This document shows positions 24,378 through 32,654 of a stretch of DNA of 64,000 nucleotides, piece after piece. Under the pieces are notes generated by a model. That model ran no database searches. It had not been told where the DNA came from and saw only the letters and a list, made by a program, of their open reading frames with translations. This DNA comes from Microbispora hainanensis (lineage in GTDB: Bacteria; Actinomycetota; Actinomycetes; Streptosporangiales; Streptosporangiaceae). A program made the position numbers and the translations under genes. Numbering within the stretch: the first letter of the stretch is position 1; the number at the start of each line of letters is the position of its first letter. The stretch spans positions 3,100,001 to 3,164,000 of the forward strand of contig NZ_CP108086.1 in the NCBI RefSeq assembly GCF_036186745.1, read 5' to 3'.

Positions 24378-24877
24378 GACGGGCGCCTGCCGATCTGCAG
24401 CAGCGGCCTGGCCTCGGCGCTCTCCACGTCGACCCGCGTCACCTCGGGGGCCACCCGGGCGATGGCGCGCTCGATCGACTCGGTGACGGCCGCCCGTGAC
24501 GAGGGGCAGCCGCAGGCCCCCTCCAGGCGCAGCCGTACGACGCCGTCCTCCACGCCCAGCAGCTCGGCCCCGTGACCATGCGGGTGGCCGTCGAGTGCGG
24601 CCCGCACCCGCTCGGCGGTGGTGAGCGGGTGCAGGTCGTGCAGCACGAGCAGGCCCGAGACCAGCGGGTCGTCCACCAGCGCGCGCAGCGTGCCGGCCGC
24701 CCCGGTCTCGGTGACGATCGCCATGACCCGTTCGAGGCCCGCGCCGTACAGGCCGACGATCTCCCGCACGAGCTCCTCGGCGGTGGTGCGGGCCCCGCCG
24801 TCCGTCAGCGCGCCGAGCAACAGCTCGATGCGCTCCCCGGTGGCGGCGACGTCGTACGTCATGGCCTTGTGGGTCAT
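24374..24877 (-). CDS. NifU-domain protein of the hydrogenase operon
   Basis: Protein of 167 aa with a C-terminal NifU/Nfu-type domain (about residues 85-155), known as an Fe-S cluster carrier. The usual Cys-x-x-Cys is here C122-G-C124 followed by PSS (EGACGCPSSRAAV), one residue shorter than in classical Nfu. An N-terminal helical extension has no cysteines. ATG at 24877 overlaps the large-subunit stop (ATGA). It may deliver clusters to the hydrogenase small subunit or to electron-transfer partners. Confidence 0.85.
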   Translation of the reverse strand: MTHKAMTYDVAATGERIELLLGALTDGGARTTAEELVREIVGLYGAGLERVMAIVTETGAAGTLRALVDDPLVSGLLVLHDLHPLTTAERVRAALDGHPHGHGAELLGVEDGVVRLRLEGACGCPSSRAAVTESIERAIARVAPEVTRVDVESAEARPLLQIGRRPS

Positions 24878-26649
24878 GGCGTCCCCGGGAACGCGTGCGG
24901 GCTGTGCACCACGCGCAACTGCTTTCCCCGGCCGAGATACATGTGGACGCCGCAGGGCAGGCACGGGTCGAAGCTGCGGACGGTGCGCATGATGTCGATG
25001 CCCTTGAAGCTCTCCGGCGGGTTCTCCTCGAAGATCGGCGTGTTCTGCACCGCGTCCTCGTACGGCCCCGGCGTGCCGTACGAGTCGCGCACGCTGGCGT
25101 TCCACGGCGTCGGCGGGTACGGGTGATAGTTGGCGATCTTCCCGTCCCTGATCACCATGTGGTGCGACAGCACGCCCCGCACGGCCTCGGTGAAGCCGCA
25201 GGAGATCGCCTCGTCGGGCACGGTGAACGGCGACCAGGTCTGGGTGTGCCCCTGGCGGACCTCGCCCAGCGCCCGCTCCGCGAAGTGCAGTGCGCACGCG
25301 GCGGCGTACGCCTGGAAGTACGTCCTGGCCCGGTTGCGCTCGATCGCGTTGGACAGCGGCTCGCCGTTCCACTGCGGAATGCGCCACTCGAACGTCCGCT
25401 CCGGCCGGGTCGCCGTCTTCGGCAGGTTGATCTCCACGCTGTGGCCGGTGGACCTGACGTAGCCGATGTCCACGAGGCCCGACAGGGCGGTGACCCACAG
25501 GCGGGCGAGCGGGCCGCCGCCGGTGTCGAGCGCGAGCAGGTCGCGCCCGTCGAACCAGCGCGGCGACATCACCCAGCTGTACTTGTCGCCGAAGTCCCGC
25601 TTCTGCGGGTGCGGGATCGTGTGCTGGTTCCACGGGTGGCGGATGTCCACCGGGTTGCCCAGCGGGTCTTCGGTGACGAACGGCTCCTGGCCGGCCCAGT
25701 CGTCGTAGTAGGAGCTGCCCAGCAGGATGCGGATGCCGAGGTTGATGTCCACCAGGTCGTTGGTGACGAGCTTCCCGTCCACCACGATGCCCGGGGTGAC
25801 GAACATCTTCCGGCCCCAGGCGTTCATGGTGCGGTAGTCGAAGGTGCAGTGCTCGGGGTCCTGGAAGCTGCCCCAGCAGCCGAGCAGCACGCGCCGCCGG
25901 CCCACCTGCTCGTAGCCGGGCATCGCCTCGTAGACGAAGTCGAACAGGTCGTCGTGCATCGGGACGACCCGCTTCATGAACTCGACGTACCGCATCAGCC
26001 GGGTGAGGTAGTCGGTGAAGACCTGCACGGTCGCCGCGGTCCCCACCCCTCCGGGGTAGAGCGTGGAGGGATGCACGTGCCTGCCCTCCATCAGGCAGAA
26101 CATCTCGCGGGTGGTGCGGCTCATCGCCAGCGCCTCGCGGTAGAACTCGCCCTCGAGCGGGTTCAGCGAGCGCATGATGTCGGCGATCGTGCGATAGCCG
26201 TGGTCGGCCGCGTGCGGGGCCTCGGTGCGTTCGGCCCGCGCCAGCACGCCGGGGTTGGTCTCGCGGACCATCTTCTCGCAGTAGTCGACCCCGACCAGGT
26301 TCTCCTGGAAGATGTTGTGGTCGAACATGTACTCGGCCGCCTCGCCGAGATTGATGATCCACTCGCCGATGGGCGGCGGGCACACGCCGTACGCCATGTT
26401 CTGGGCGTACACCGAGCAGGTCGCGTGGTTGTCGCCGCAGATCCCGCAGATGCGGCTGGTGATGAAGTGGGCGTCGCGCGGGTCCTTGCCCTTCATGAAG
26501 ATGCTGTAGCCGCGGAACACCGACGAGGTGCTGTAACACTCGGCGACCTCGCGGTTGGCGAAGTCGACCTTCGCGTAGATGCCGAGGCTCCCGACGATCC
26601 GGGTGATCGGGTCCCAGGCCATCTCGACCAGTTCGCGTTCCTGGGTCAT
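24874..26649 (-). CDS. hhyL: [NiFe]-hydrogenase large (catalytic) subunit, group 1h-like
   Basis: Catalytic subunit that splits H2 at the NiFe(CN)2CO centre; 591 aa. N-terminal ligand motif SRICGICGDNHATCS with Cys68 and Cys71, and C-terminal DPCLPCGVH with Cys563 and Cys566. A 22-residue tail (MYLGRGKQ...) follows His569 and should be removed by the operon's protease. Sequence style and gene company match actinobacterial-type high-affinity hydrogenases (Streptomyces and Mycobacterium HhyL, Ralstonia HofG). ATG at 26649 overlaps the small-subunit stop (ATGA). Confidence 0.96.
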   Translation of the reverse strand: MTQERELVEMAWDPITRIVGSLGIYAKVDFANREVAECYSTSSVFRGYSIFMKGKDPRDAHFITSRICGICGDNHATCSVYAQNMAYGVCPPPIGEWIINLGEAAEYMFDHNIFQENLVGVDYCEKMVRETNPGVLARAERTEAPHAADHGYRTIADIMRSLNPLEGEFYREALAMSRTTREMFCLMEGRHVHPSTLYPGGVGTAATVQVFTDYLTRLMRYVEFMKRVVPMHDDLFDFVYEAMPGYEQVGRRRVLLGCWGSFQDPEHCTFDYRTMNAWGRKMFVTPGIVVDGKLVTNDLVDINLGIRILLGSSYYDDWAGQEPFVTEDPLGNPVDIRHPWNQHTIPHPQKRDFGDKYSWVMSPRWFDGRDLLALDTGGGPLARLWVTALSGLVDIGYVRSTGHSVEINLPKTATRPERTFEWRIPQWNGEPLSNAIERNRARTYFQAYAAACALHFAERALGEVRQGHTQTWSPFTVPDEAISCGFTEAVRGVLSHHMVIRDGKIANYHPYPPTPWNASVRDSYGTPGPYEDAVQNTPIFEENPPESFKGIDIMRTVRSFDPCLPCGVHMYLGRGKQLRVVHSPHAFPGTP

Positions 26650-27707
26650 GATCCACTCCAGGGGGCCTGGTAACCGGTGAGCAGCTCGCGGCTCTTCGTG
26701 CGCCACTTCGGCTCTTTGTCGACCGTCCTGAACGTGATGCCGCGCAGCGTCCGGATCACCGTGCCGTACGCCGTGCTCGCGGTCGACGAGACGCGGGCAC
26801 CGGGTGGTTCGTCCATGAACGGCATGAACTTGTCGGGGAAGCCCGGCATCGTGCACGCGATGCAGATGCCGCCCACGTTGGGGCAGCCGCCGACGCCGTT
26901 GATCCAGCCGCGCTTGGGCACGTTGCACTTCACGACCGGCCCCCAGCAACCGATCTTCACCAGGCACGTCGGCGAGCCGTACTCGGTGGCGAACTGGCCC
27001 TGCTCGTAGTAGCCCGCCCGGTCGCAGCCCTCGTGCACGGTCTGGCCGAACAGCCAGGCAGGGCGCAGCTTGTCGTCCAGCGGGATCATCGGCGCCTGCC
27101 CGGCGAGCTGATAGAGCAGATAGAGGATCGTCTCCGACAGGTTGTCGGGGTGGACCGGGCAGCCGGGCACGTTGACGATGGGCAGCCCGGCCTTCGACCG
27201 CCAGTCCCAGCCCAGGTAGTCGGCCACGCCCATCGCCCCGGTCGGGTTGCCCGCCATCGCGTGGATGCCGCCGTACGTCGCGCAGGTGCCGGCGGCGAGC
27301 ACGGCGGTCGCCTTGGGCGCGAGGCGGTCGAGCCACTCGCTGGTCGTCATCGGCTGACCGGTGTCGGGGTTGTTGCCGAACCCGCACCAGTAGCCTTCGC
27401 GCTTGATCGACTCGTTGGGGATCGAACCCTCGATGACCAGCACGAACGGCTCCAGCTCACCGCGGTCGGCCTTGAAGTACCACTCGATGAAGGTGTCGGC
27501 GCCCTGCGTCGGGCCGCACTCGAAGTCGATCAGCGGCCAGTGCACCGCCACCTTGGGCAGGCCGGGCAGCGCGCCGAGCACGATCTCCTCGATGCTCGGC
27601 TGGGTCGCGGCCGTGAGCGCGACCGAGTCGCCGTCGCAGCTCAGCCCGGCGTTTATCCACAGGATGTGGACGGGCTCTCGCTGTTGGTCAGCCGTCATCG
27701 TCGTCAC
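26646..27707 (-). CDS. hhyS: [NiFe]-hydrogenase small subunit, group 1h-like
   Basis: Electron-transfer subunit with three Fe-S clusters, 353 aa. The first proximal-cluster motif is WINAGLSCDGDSVAL: C24 pairs with Asp27 instead of Cys, as reported for the oxygen-tolerant Ralstonia actinobacterial hydrogenase. Other motifs: GTCATYGGIHAM, NVPGCPVHPDNL, GCDRAGYY, KIGCWGPVVKCNVPKRGWING and CPNVGGICIACTMPGFPDKF. There is no Tat signal, so the enzyme is probably cytoplasmic or attached to the inner membrane face. The GTG at 27707 overlaps the preceding stop (GTGA). Confidence 0.96.
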   Translation of the reverse strand: MTTMTADQQREPVHILWINAGLSCDGDSVALTAATQPSIEEIVLGALPGLPKVAVHWPLIDFECGPTQGADTFIEWYFKADRGELEPFVLVIEGSIPNESIKREGYWCGFGNNPDTGQPMTTSEWLDRLAPKATAVLAAGTCATYGGIHAMAGNPTGAMGVADYLGWDWRSKAGLPIVNVPGCPVHPDNLSETILYLLYQLAGQAPMIPLDDKLRPAWLFGQTVHEGCDRAGYYEQGQFATEYGSPTCLVKIGCWGPVVKCNVPKRGWINGVGGCPNVGGICIACTMPGFPDKFMPFMDEPPGARVSSTASTAYGTVIRTLRGITFRTVDKEPKWRTKSRELLTGYQAPWSGS

Positions 27708-28369
27708 CGGCCTTCGCCAAGGGCGTGCTGGGTGAGCTCCCAGAGCGCGTGATAGACGGTCGTCTGGGCCTCCTGGATCCGGTGGACCGAGGCCGAGGGC
27801 ACCACGAACAGGTGGTCGATGGTGCCGAGCTCGGCCATCTGGCCGCCGCTGTAGCCGGCCAGCCCGACCGTGAGCATGCCGCGCCGGTCGGCCTCCTCGA
27901 ACGCGGCGACGAGGTTGCGCGAGTTCCCGCTGGTCGACAGGCCGAGCGCGATGTCCCCCGCGAAGGCGGACGCCGCGAGCTGCCGGGCGAAGACCACCTC
28001 GAAACCGATGTCGTTCGCCAGCGCCGTCACGACCGCGATGTCGGCCGTGAGGGCGAACGCCGGCAACGGGCGCCCGTCGCCCCCGTTCATGCGGCCCGGG
28101 TTCATGAAGAGCGTGGCGACGTCCTGGGCGTCGGTCGAGCTGCCTCCGTTGCCGAACGCGAACAGCCGGCCTCCCGCCGCGAACGACTCCGCCATCGCCT
28201 CCGCGCAGGCGGCGATCCGGTCGCCGTCGCGCTCGAGCACCGTACGGCGCAGGGTGACGATCTCGTCGACCTTCTCCACCGTCGACTGGCGTACGGATGA
28301 CATCACCGCGTCGAGGTCGGTGGACTGGGAGTAGAGGAACGGGTAGAGCGCCTCCATGTCCTCGGTCAC
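27704..28369 (-). CDS. GmhA-like SIS-domain protein in hydrogenase operon
   Basis: Phosphosugar isomerase-type SIS protein, 221 aa, similar to sedoheptulose-7-phosphate isomerase GmhA. The phosphosugar loop is canonical: FAFGNGGSSTDAQDVATLF and LGLSTSGNSRNLVAAF. gmhA-like genes are a known but unexplained companion of actinobacterial-type hydrogenase operons. GTG at 28369 follows GGGGGACC; the stop overlaps hhyS. A degenerate paralog is encoded at 28619. Confidence 0.88.
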   Translation of the reverse strand: MTEDMEALYPFLYSQSTDLDAVMSSVRQSTVEKVDEIVTLRRTVLERDGDRIAACAEAMAESFAAGGRLFAFGNGGSSTDAQDVATLFMNPGRMNGGDGRPLPAFALTADIAVVTALANDIGFEVVFARQLAASAFAGDIALGLSTSGNSRNLVAAFEEADRRGMLTVGLAGYSGGQMAELGTIDHLFVVPSASVHRIQEAQTTVYHALWELTQHALGEGR

Positions 28370-28382
28370 GGCCCGGTCCCCC

Positions 28383-28598
28383 TCACGTCTCGCTCACGAC
28401 TGCGATGGCCTCCTTGGCGTGCACCAGGACGGTGTCGCCGGGCGCGGCCTCCACCAGGGCGACGCTGACCACCTCCCGGCGGTGCTCCCTGCCGGGGCCG
28501 GTGTCGACCAGGGCGAGGTCGCGCTCCAGGAGCCGTACGACGGTCACCGCGACCGCCGCGTCCGAGCAGGTGACGCACGTCTCGTCATGGCAGCTCAT
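28383..28598 (-). CDS. HupF/HypC-like hydrogenase assembly protein
   Basis: Short HypC/HupF-type chaperone, about 71 aa. It begins MSCHDETCVTCSD with three closely spaced cysteines (C3, C8, C11) and has the HypC-like second half APGDTVLVHAKEAIAV. It is distinct from the classic HypC at 20594. The start is uncertain: a 12-bp tandem triplication (28593-28628) supplies ATG at 28622 (overlapping the upstream stop), GTG at 28610 and ATG at 28598. The last matches the family best and is used here. Confidence 0.82.
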   Translation of the reverse strand: MSCHDETCVTCSDAAVAVTVVRLLERDLALVDTGPGREHRREVVSVALVEAAPGDTVLVHAKEAIAVVSET

Positions 28599-28628
28599 GC
28601 GACGACTCACGCGACGGCTCATGCGACG
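28593..28628 (-). repeat. 12-bp tandem triplication over the HupF-like start codon
   Basis: Three units on the minus strand: CGTCGCATGAGC, CGTCGCGTGAGT, CGTCGCATGAGC. Each holds a potential start codon in the same frame, the first also forming the ATGA overlap with the preceding gene. Confidence 0.9.
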
Positions 28629-29236
28629 ACCCGTGGATCCAGCACGCCGGGCTGCTCGAAGAAGACGTGCACCAGCTCCCAGAGGACGTGATAGGTGGTG
28701 ACGTGCACTTCCTTGACCACGCGGGGGTCGGCGGAGCGCGCGATCAGGACGTGGTCGACGGCCGGGCTGCGCCCGATCGGGCCGCCGTCGTCGCCGCCGG
28801 TCAGCGCCAGCGTGAGCAGGCCGAGCCGATGCGCCGTCTCCAGGCCCCTGAGCACGTTCGCGCAGCGGCCGTCGCAGGAGATGCCGAGTGCGATGTCCCG
28901 CGGCGCGGCGAGACGGCGGAGCTGGTGCGCGAAGACCTCTTCCAGGCCCGCCGTCGCGGCCACCCCCGTGATCGTCGCCACGTCGCTGGTGAGGGAGAAC
29001 GACGGTAGCGCCCGCTTGCCCACGATCACCGGGTGGACGAACTCCACCGAGATGTGCTGGGCGTCGGTGGCGGCCTCACCGTTGCCGAAGACGATGAGCC
29101 TGCCGCCGCCGTGGAAGCGCGTCGCCATCGCGTGGCAGGCCCTGGCCACCACGTCGGCCTCGTCGGCGAGGCCGAGCACCGGCCCCACGCGGCGGGCGAA
29201 CACCTCCGGAACACGTGCAAGGACCGCCTGGTCCAT
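28619..29236 (-). CDS. degenerate SIS-domain protein, first gene of hydrogenase operon
   Basis: SIS-fold protein, 205 aa, related to the GmhA-like protein at 27704. The first loop is kept (LIVFGNGEAATDAQHISVEF), but the second phosphosugar loop, STSGNS in active members, reads ISCDGRCANVL. It may therefore bind another ligand or act as a non-catalytic partner of its paralog. The ATG at 29236 has GGGGGAAG about 10 nt upstream. It is the first gene of the 15-gene operon, so the main promoter should lie in 29237-29364. Confidence 0.85.
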   Translation of the reverse strand: MDQAVLARVPEVFARRVGPVLGLADEADVVARACHAMATRFHGGGRLIVFGNGEAATDAQHISVEFVHPVIVGKRALPSFSLTSDVATITGVAATAGLEEVFAHQLRRLAAPRDIALGISCDGRCANVLRGLETAHRLGLLTLALTGGDDGGPIGRSPAVDHVLIARSADPRVVKEVHVTTYHVLWELVHVFFEQPGVLDPRVVA

Positions 29237-29364
29237 CGCGGACCACTTCCCCCGTCTCGCGTCTTCCCTCTGGGAAGCCCCTGGTTACCGACCGTACGCC
29301 GCGCCCTGACGGGGGGAATCAACAGATGTCGGTGATTTCGCAAAGACCACGACAGTACGGGCAT

Positions 29365-29397
29365 GTCGATGGCCCCGGCCATGCCGGGGCCATCGAC
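29365..29397 (-). terminator. strong hairpin downstream of the YeaQ-like gene
   Basis: Perfect 14-bp stem, GTCGATGGCCCCGG paired with CCGGGGCCATCGAC, around the loop CCATG. It begins 18 bp past the stop of the minus-strand gene at 29416. No U-run follows, as is common in actinobacterial terminators. It would also insulate the hydrogenase operon promoter from upstream transcription. Confidence 0.7.
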
Positions 29398-29415
29398 TGC
29401 TGACTATCCGACTAA

Positions 29416-29688
29416 CTACCCGACGCTTTTGCGGCGGTACAGCGCCACGGCGGCCATGACGCCGACGGCGGCGAGGGCCACCTGGATGATCAGTTCGATC
29501 CAGTCGATCCCGGGAGTGTTGGCGACTCCCAGGCCCCTGGCGATCGCCGAGCCGATGAGAGCGGCGATGATACCGATGATCATGGTCATCCAGATGGGAA
29601 TGGCCTGGCGCCCGGGCACGACCAGCCGGCCGAGAGCGCCGATGATGAGTCCGATGATTATGGCGGAGATGATGCCGCTGACGGCCAT
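29416..29688 (-). CDS. GlsB/YeaQ/YmgE family membrane protein
   Basis: Small transglycosylase-associated (YeaQ-type) membrane protein, 90 aa, with three hydrophobic segments: GIISAIIIGLIIGALGRLVV, IPIWMTMIIGIIAALIGSAI and LIIQVALAAVGVMAAVAL. These proteins are often stress-induced; their biochemical role is unknown. The ATG at 29688 follows AAGGAGGGTGGCAGC. It lies 76 bp downstream of a response-regulator gene on the same strand and is closed by the hairpin at 29365. Confidence 0.88.
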   Translation of the reverse strand: MAVSGIISAIIIGLIIGALGRLVVPGRQAIPIWMTMIIGIIAALIGSAIARGLGVANTPGIDWIELIIQVALAAVGVMAAVALYRRKSVG

Positions 29689-29764
29689 GCTGCCACCCTC
29701 CTTGTGTTCGGCTGCCTCCCTTCTGCCCCGGCAAAACGGGACAAAACGCGACAAAACCGGAGGA

Positions 29765-30415
29765 TTAGGAGCCTGCGATGCGGTTCTCCCAGGCCCAGGC
29801 CGCGATCTCGACCCGGTTGCGCAGGCCGAGCTTGGCCTGGATGCCGGCCACGTGGCCCTTGACCGTGCTCAGTGAGATGAACAGCTCGGCCGCGATCTCC
29901 TGGTTCGTACGGCCCCGGGCCACGGCCCTGACGACCTCGAGCTCCCGGTTGGAGAGCGGGTGGTCCGCCCCGCCGGGGGCAGGCATCCGGGCCGTCAGGT
30001 GGCGCAGCAGCCGCAGGGTGACCGAAGGGGAGACCAGCGCGTCCCCCTGGTGGGCGGCCCGCACGGCCTCCACGAGCAGGGTGGGGCCGCAGTCCTTCAG
30101 CACGAAGCCGGTCGCGCCCGCCCGCAACGCGCCGTAGACGTACTCGTCCAGGTCGAACGTGGTGACCACGACCACCCGCAGCGGGTCGGGCACGCCCGGC
30201 CCGGCCAGCGCCCGGGTCACCTCGATGCCGTCGAGCTTGGGCATCCGCACGTCCACCAGGCAGACGTCGGGCCGCAGCCGCCGGGCCGCCTCCACGGCCT
30301 CCGCGCCGTCGGCCGCCTCGGCCACCACCTCGATGTCGGGCTGGTCCTCCAGGATCAGCCGCAGGCCGCCGCGGACCATCGCCTGGTCGTCGGCCACCAG
30401 CACCCTGATCGTCAT
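29765..30415 (-). CDS. NarL/LuxR-family response regulator
   Basis: Two-component response regulator, 216 aa. Receiver domain with phospho-acceptor Asp55 (CLVDVRMPKLDG) and acidic pair VADDQ; LuxR HTH near residues 145-205 (LSNRELEVVRAVARGRTNQE, FISLSTVKGHVAGIQAKLGL). The start ATG at 30415 shares one base with the upstream kinase stop (TGATG), so the two are coupled and almost certainly cognate. Targets unknown; the YeaQ-like gene downstream is one candidate. Confidence 0.92.
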   Translation of the reverse strand: MTIRVLVADDQAMVRGGLRLILEDQPDIEVVAEAADGAEAVEAARRLRPDVCLVDVRMPKLDGIEVTRALAGPGVPDPLRVVVVTTFDLDEYVYGALRAGATGFVLKDCGPTLLVEAVRAAHQGDALVSPSVTLRLLRHLTARMPAPGGADHPLSNRELEVVRAVARGRTNQEIAAELFISLSTVKGHVAGIQAKLGLRNRVEIAAWAWENRIAGS

Positions 30416-31599
30416 CAGCGGGCCCGCTCCCGTGCAGGCCGGGGCCGGGGCGGGGACACGGGCACGGGCAGCGTGGCGAGCACCGACCACCCGGACCCGG
30501 GACGCGGCCCGGCGCGCAGCGTGCCGCCGAGCGCCTCGACCCGTTCACGCATACCGATGAGGCCATATCCGCTGAGGCCATATCCGCCGCGCTGGTGGTG
30601 CCGCGAGGGGCACTGCGGCGAGTCGTCGGCGACCTCGACGGTGAGCGTCTCGCGGTCGCGTTCCACCTCGACCGTGACCGAGCGGGCCTGCGGGGCGTGG
30701 CGGGAGATGTTGGTCAGCGACTCCTGCACGACCCGATAGACCGTGGCGGCCACCTCGGGCGGCCACGCCGCCGTCTCCTCCTCGTCCGGCAGCCGCAGCC
30801 GCACCGTGCGGCCGCCCGCCTCGAAGCGCTCGACCAGCTCGCCCAGCTCGCCCGGCCGGCCGGGCATGGTCGTTTCCGCCGGCTCGTCCGGATCGCGCAG
30901 CAGGCCGACGACGCGGCGCATCGCGGCCAGCGCGTCGGACCCGGCGGCCTCGATGTCGGCCAGCGCATCGCCCGCCTTCTCCGGGCTCTTCCGCGAGACC
31001 AGCCGGGCGGCCTGGGCCTGCAGCACGATGCCGGTGACGTGATGGGCGACGACATCGTGCAGCTCACGGGCGAGCCGCAGCCGTTCCGCCCGGCGTACCC
31101 CCTCGGCCACGGCCCGCCTGCGGGCGTCGAGCAGCCGCGGGCACAGCCCGGCCACGACGGCGGCGGCCCAGGCCAGGACGTTCATCAGGGTGACCGAGGG
31201 CACCCCGGCGGCGAGCGTGTGCGCCGTCACCAGGCTCCCGGCGGCCACGGCCAGCCCGCCGCCCGCCACGGCACAGGCCGTACGGACCGGCAGCGTTTTG
31301 ACCGCCGTGCCGACCAGCACCGCCAGGCCGAGGGCCATCGCGGGACCTGGTTCACTGGGCAGATCGGCGAACCTCGCGGCCAGGACGGCGGTCGCGGCGA
31401 CGGCCAGACCGGCCACGGCCGTCCGGGCCGGGTCGAACCGGCGGGCCAGGGCGATCGCGCACACCACGGCACCGGCGGCGCAGTCGAACCGCCAGTAGCC
31501 GCCGCCCCAGCTGTCGGCGATCCGGACGGCCCAGAAGGCCAGCACCACGGCGAAGATCACGCCGAGTGCGGCGTCGGCCGCCCATCGCCTTACCCGCAT
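30415..31599 (-). CDS. HisKA_3-type sensor histidine kinase
   Basis: Membrane sensor kinase, 394 aa. The N-terminal half has about five or six hydrophobic segments with short loops, suggesting a membrane-intrinsic signal. The dimerisation/phosphotransfer helix carries the His in ARELHDVVAHHVTGIVLQAQ. ATP-domain marks are QESLTNISRHAPQA and GYGLIGMRERVEALGG. It pairs with the response regulator by a one-base overlap and begins only 5 bp after the LacI gene upstream, so all three appear co-transcribed. Confidence 0.9.
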   Translation of the reverse strand: MRVRRWAADAALGVIFAVVLAFWAVRIADSWGGGYWRFDCAAGAVVCAIALARRFDPARTAVAGLAVAATAVLAARFADLPSEPGPAMALGLAVLVGTAVKTLPVRTACAVAGGGLAVAAGSLVTAHTLAAGVPSVTLMNVLAWAAAVVAGLCPRLLDARRRAVAEGVRRAERLRLARELHDVVAHHVTGIVLQAQAARLVSRKSPEKAGDALADIEAAGSDALAAMRRVVGLLRDPDEPAETTMPGRPGELGELVERFEAGGRTVRLRLPDEEETAAWPPEVAATVYRVVQESLTNISRHAPQARSVTVEVERDRETLTVEVADDSPQCPSRHHQRGGYGLSGYGLIGMRERVEALGGTLRAGPRPGSGWSVLATLPVPVSPPRPRPARERAR

Positions 31600-31604
31600 C
31601 GGCC

Positions 31605-32645
31605 TTACACGCCTGGGCGCGGTGGTGCGGTGCTGTCCCGCACGACGAGGGTGGTGGCGAGCTCGACCCGGTGCTGTTCGAGCCGCTCGCCCTCCGAGAG
31701 GGCCAGGACCATCCGCGCGGCGGCCGCCCCCATCTGCACGAGCGGCTGCCGTACGGTCGTCATGGGCGGCCCGGCCCACTGGGTGAACGACAGGTCGTCG
31801 AACCCGACCACGCTCAGATCGTCGGGGATGCGCACCCCCGCCCGCCTGGCGGCCTCGTACATGCCGAGCGCCTGCAGGTCGTTGGAGCAGAAGACGGCGG
31901 TCGGGGGATCGGGCAGGCGCAGCAGCTCGGTCCCGTCGCGCAGGCCGCCCTCCACATAAAGAGTGCTGGTCCGCACGAGGGCGGGGTCCACGGGCACGCC
32001 CGCCGCGTCCATCGCGGCGCGGTAGCCGTCGAGCCGCGCCCGGCAGCACGGCCACTGCGTCGGCCCGCTCAGCATCGCGATGCGGCGGTGGCCGAGGTCG
32101 AGCAGGTGGCGGGTCGCGGCCATCCCGCCGGTCCAGTTGGTCGCGCCGACCGACGGGGTCTCGTGCAGCGGCTCGCCGGTCGGGTCGAGCACGACGAGGG
32201 GGATCGAGCGGGTGGCGAGCTGCGACTGCTGCTGCACCGTGAGCTCGGAGAAGACCGCCACGACGCCGGTGGGGCGGCGGGCCAGCACCTGTTCGGTCCA
32301 CGCCCTGCCCGGGGTGAGCCGGCCCTGCATCTCGGTCAGCACCACGGCCAGCTCGTGCTCCCTGGCGACCTGCTCGACGCCCTGGATGATCTCCAGCGCC
32401 CACAGGCTCTCCAGGGCGTGGAAGACGAGCTCGATGATCGCCGCGGGCTCGCTGTCACGGCGCCGGTATCCGTGCTCCCGTAACACCGCCTCCACCCGTT
32501 GCCGGGTGGCCAGGGCGACTCCCGCATGCCCGTTGAGCACCCGCGACACGGTCGGTGCGGACACTCCCGCCAGATGGGCGATCTCGGCCACGGTCAGCCT
32601 CTGAGGCGGAATGTTTCCGTCGAGGGCCCGGTCGGTCGAGGTCAC
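31605..32645 (-). CDS. LacI-family transcriptional regulator
   Basis: Sugar-responsive repressor, 346 aa. HTH: LTVAEIAHLAGVSAPTVSRV, with LNGHAGVALATRQRVEAVL; periplasmic-binding-like effector domain from about residue 68 to 335. It is a clear paralog of the LacI protein at 54082 (shared LRLPDPPTAVF, VGATNW/VGAGNW and LVVR-STAPP end). The start is the GTG at 32645. No sugar gene is adjacent; it is followed after 5 bp by the histidine kinase gene. Confidence 0.9.
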   Translation of the reverse strand: MTSTDRALDGNIPPQRLTVAEIAHLAGVSAPTVSRVLNGHAGVALATRQRVEAVLREHGYRRRDSEPAAIIELVFHALESLWALEIIQGVEQVAREHELAVVLTEMQGRLTPGRAWTEQVLARRPTGVVAVFSELTVQQQSQLATRSIPLVVLDPTGEPLHETPSVGATNWTGGMAATRHLLDLGHRRIAMLSGPTQWPCCRARLDGYRAAMDAAGVPVDPALVRTSTLYVEGGLRDGTELLRLPDPPTAVFCSNDLQALGMYEAARRAGVRIPDDLSVVGFDDLSFTQWAGPPMTTVRQPLVQMGAAAARMVLALSEGERLEQHRVELATTLVVRDSTAPPRPGV

Positions 32646-32654
32646 GGCGACAGT

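Noticed and set aside
24874-25000. Large subunit as a group 2a (Huc-type) uptake hydrogenase
   Set aside because: Small-subunit Cys/Asp motif and the GmhA, NifU and DUF company point to the 1h type instead.
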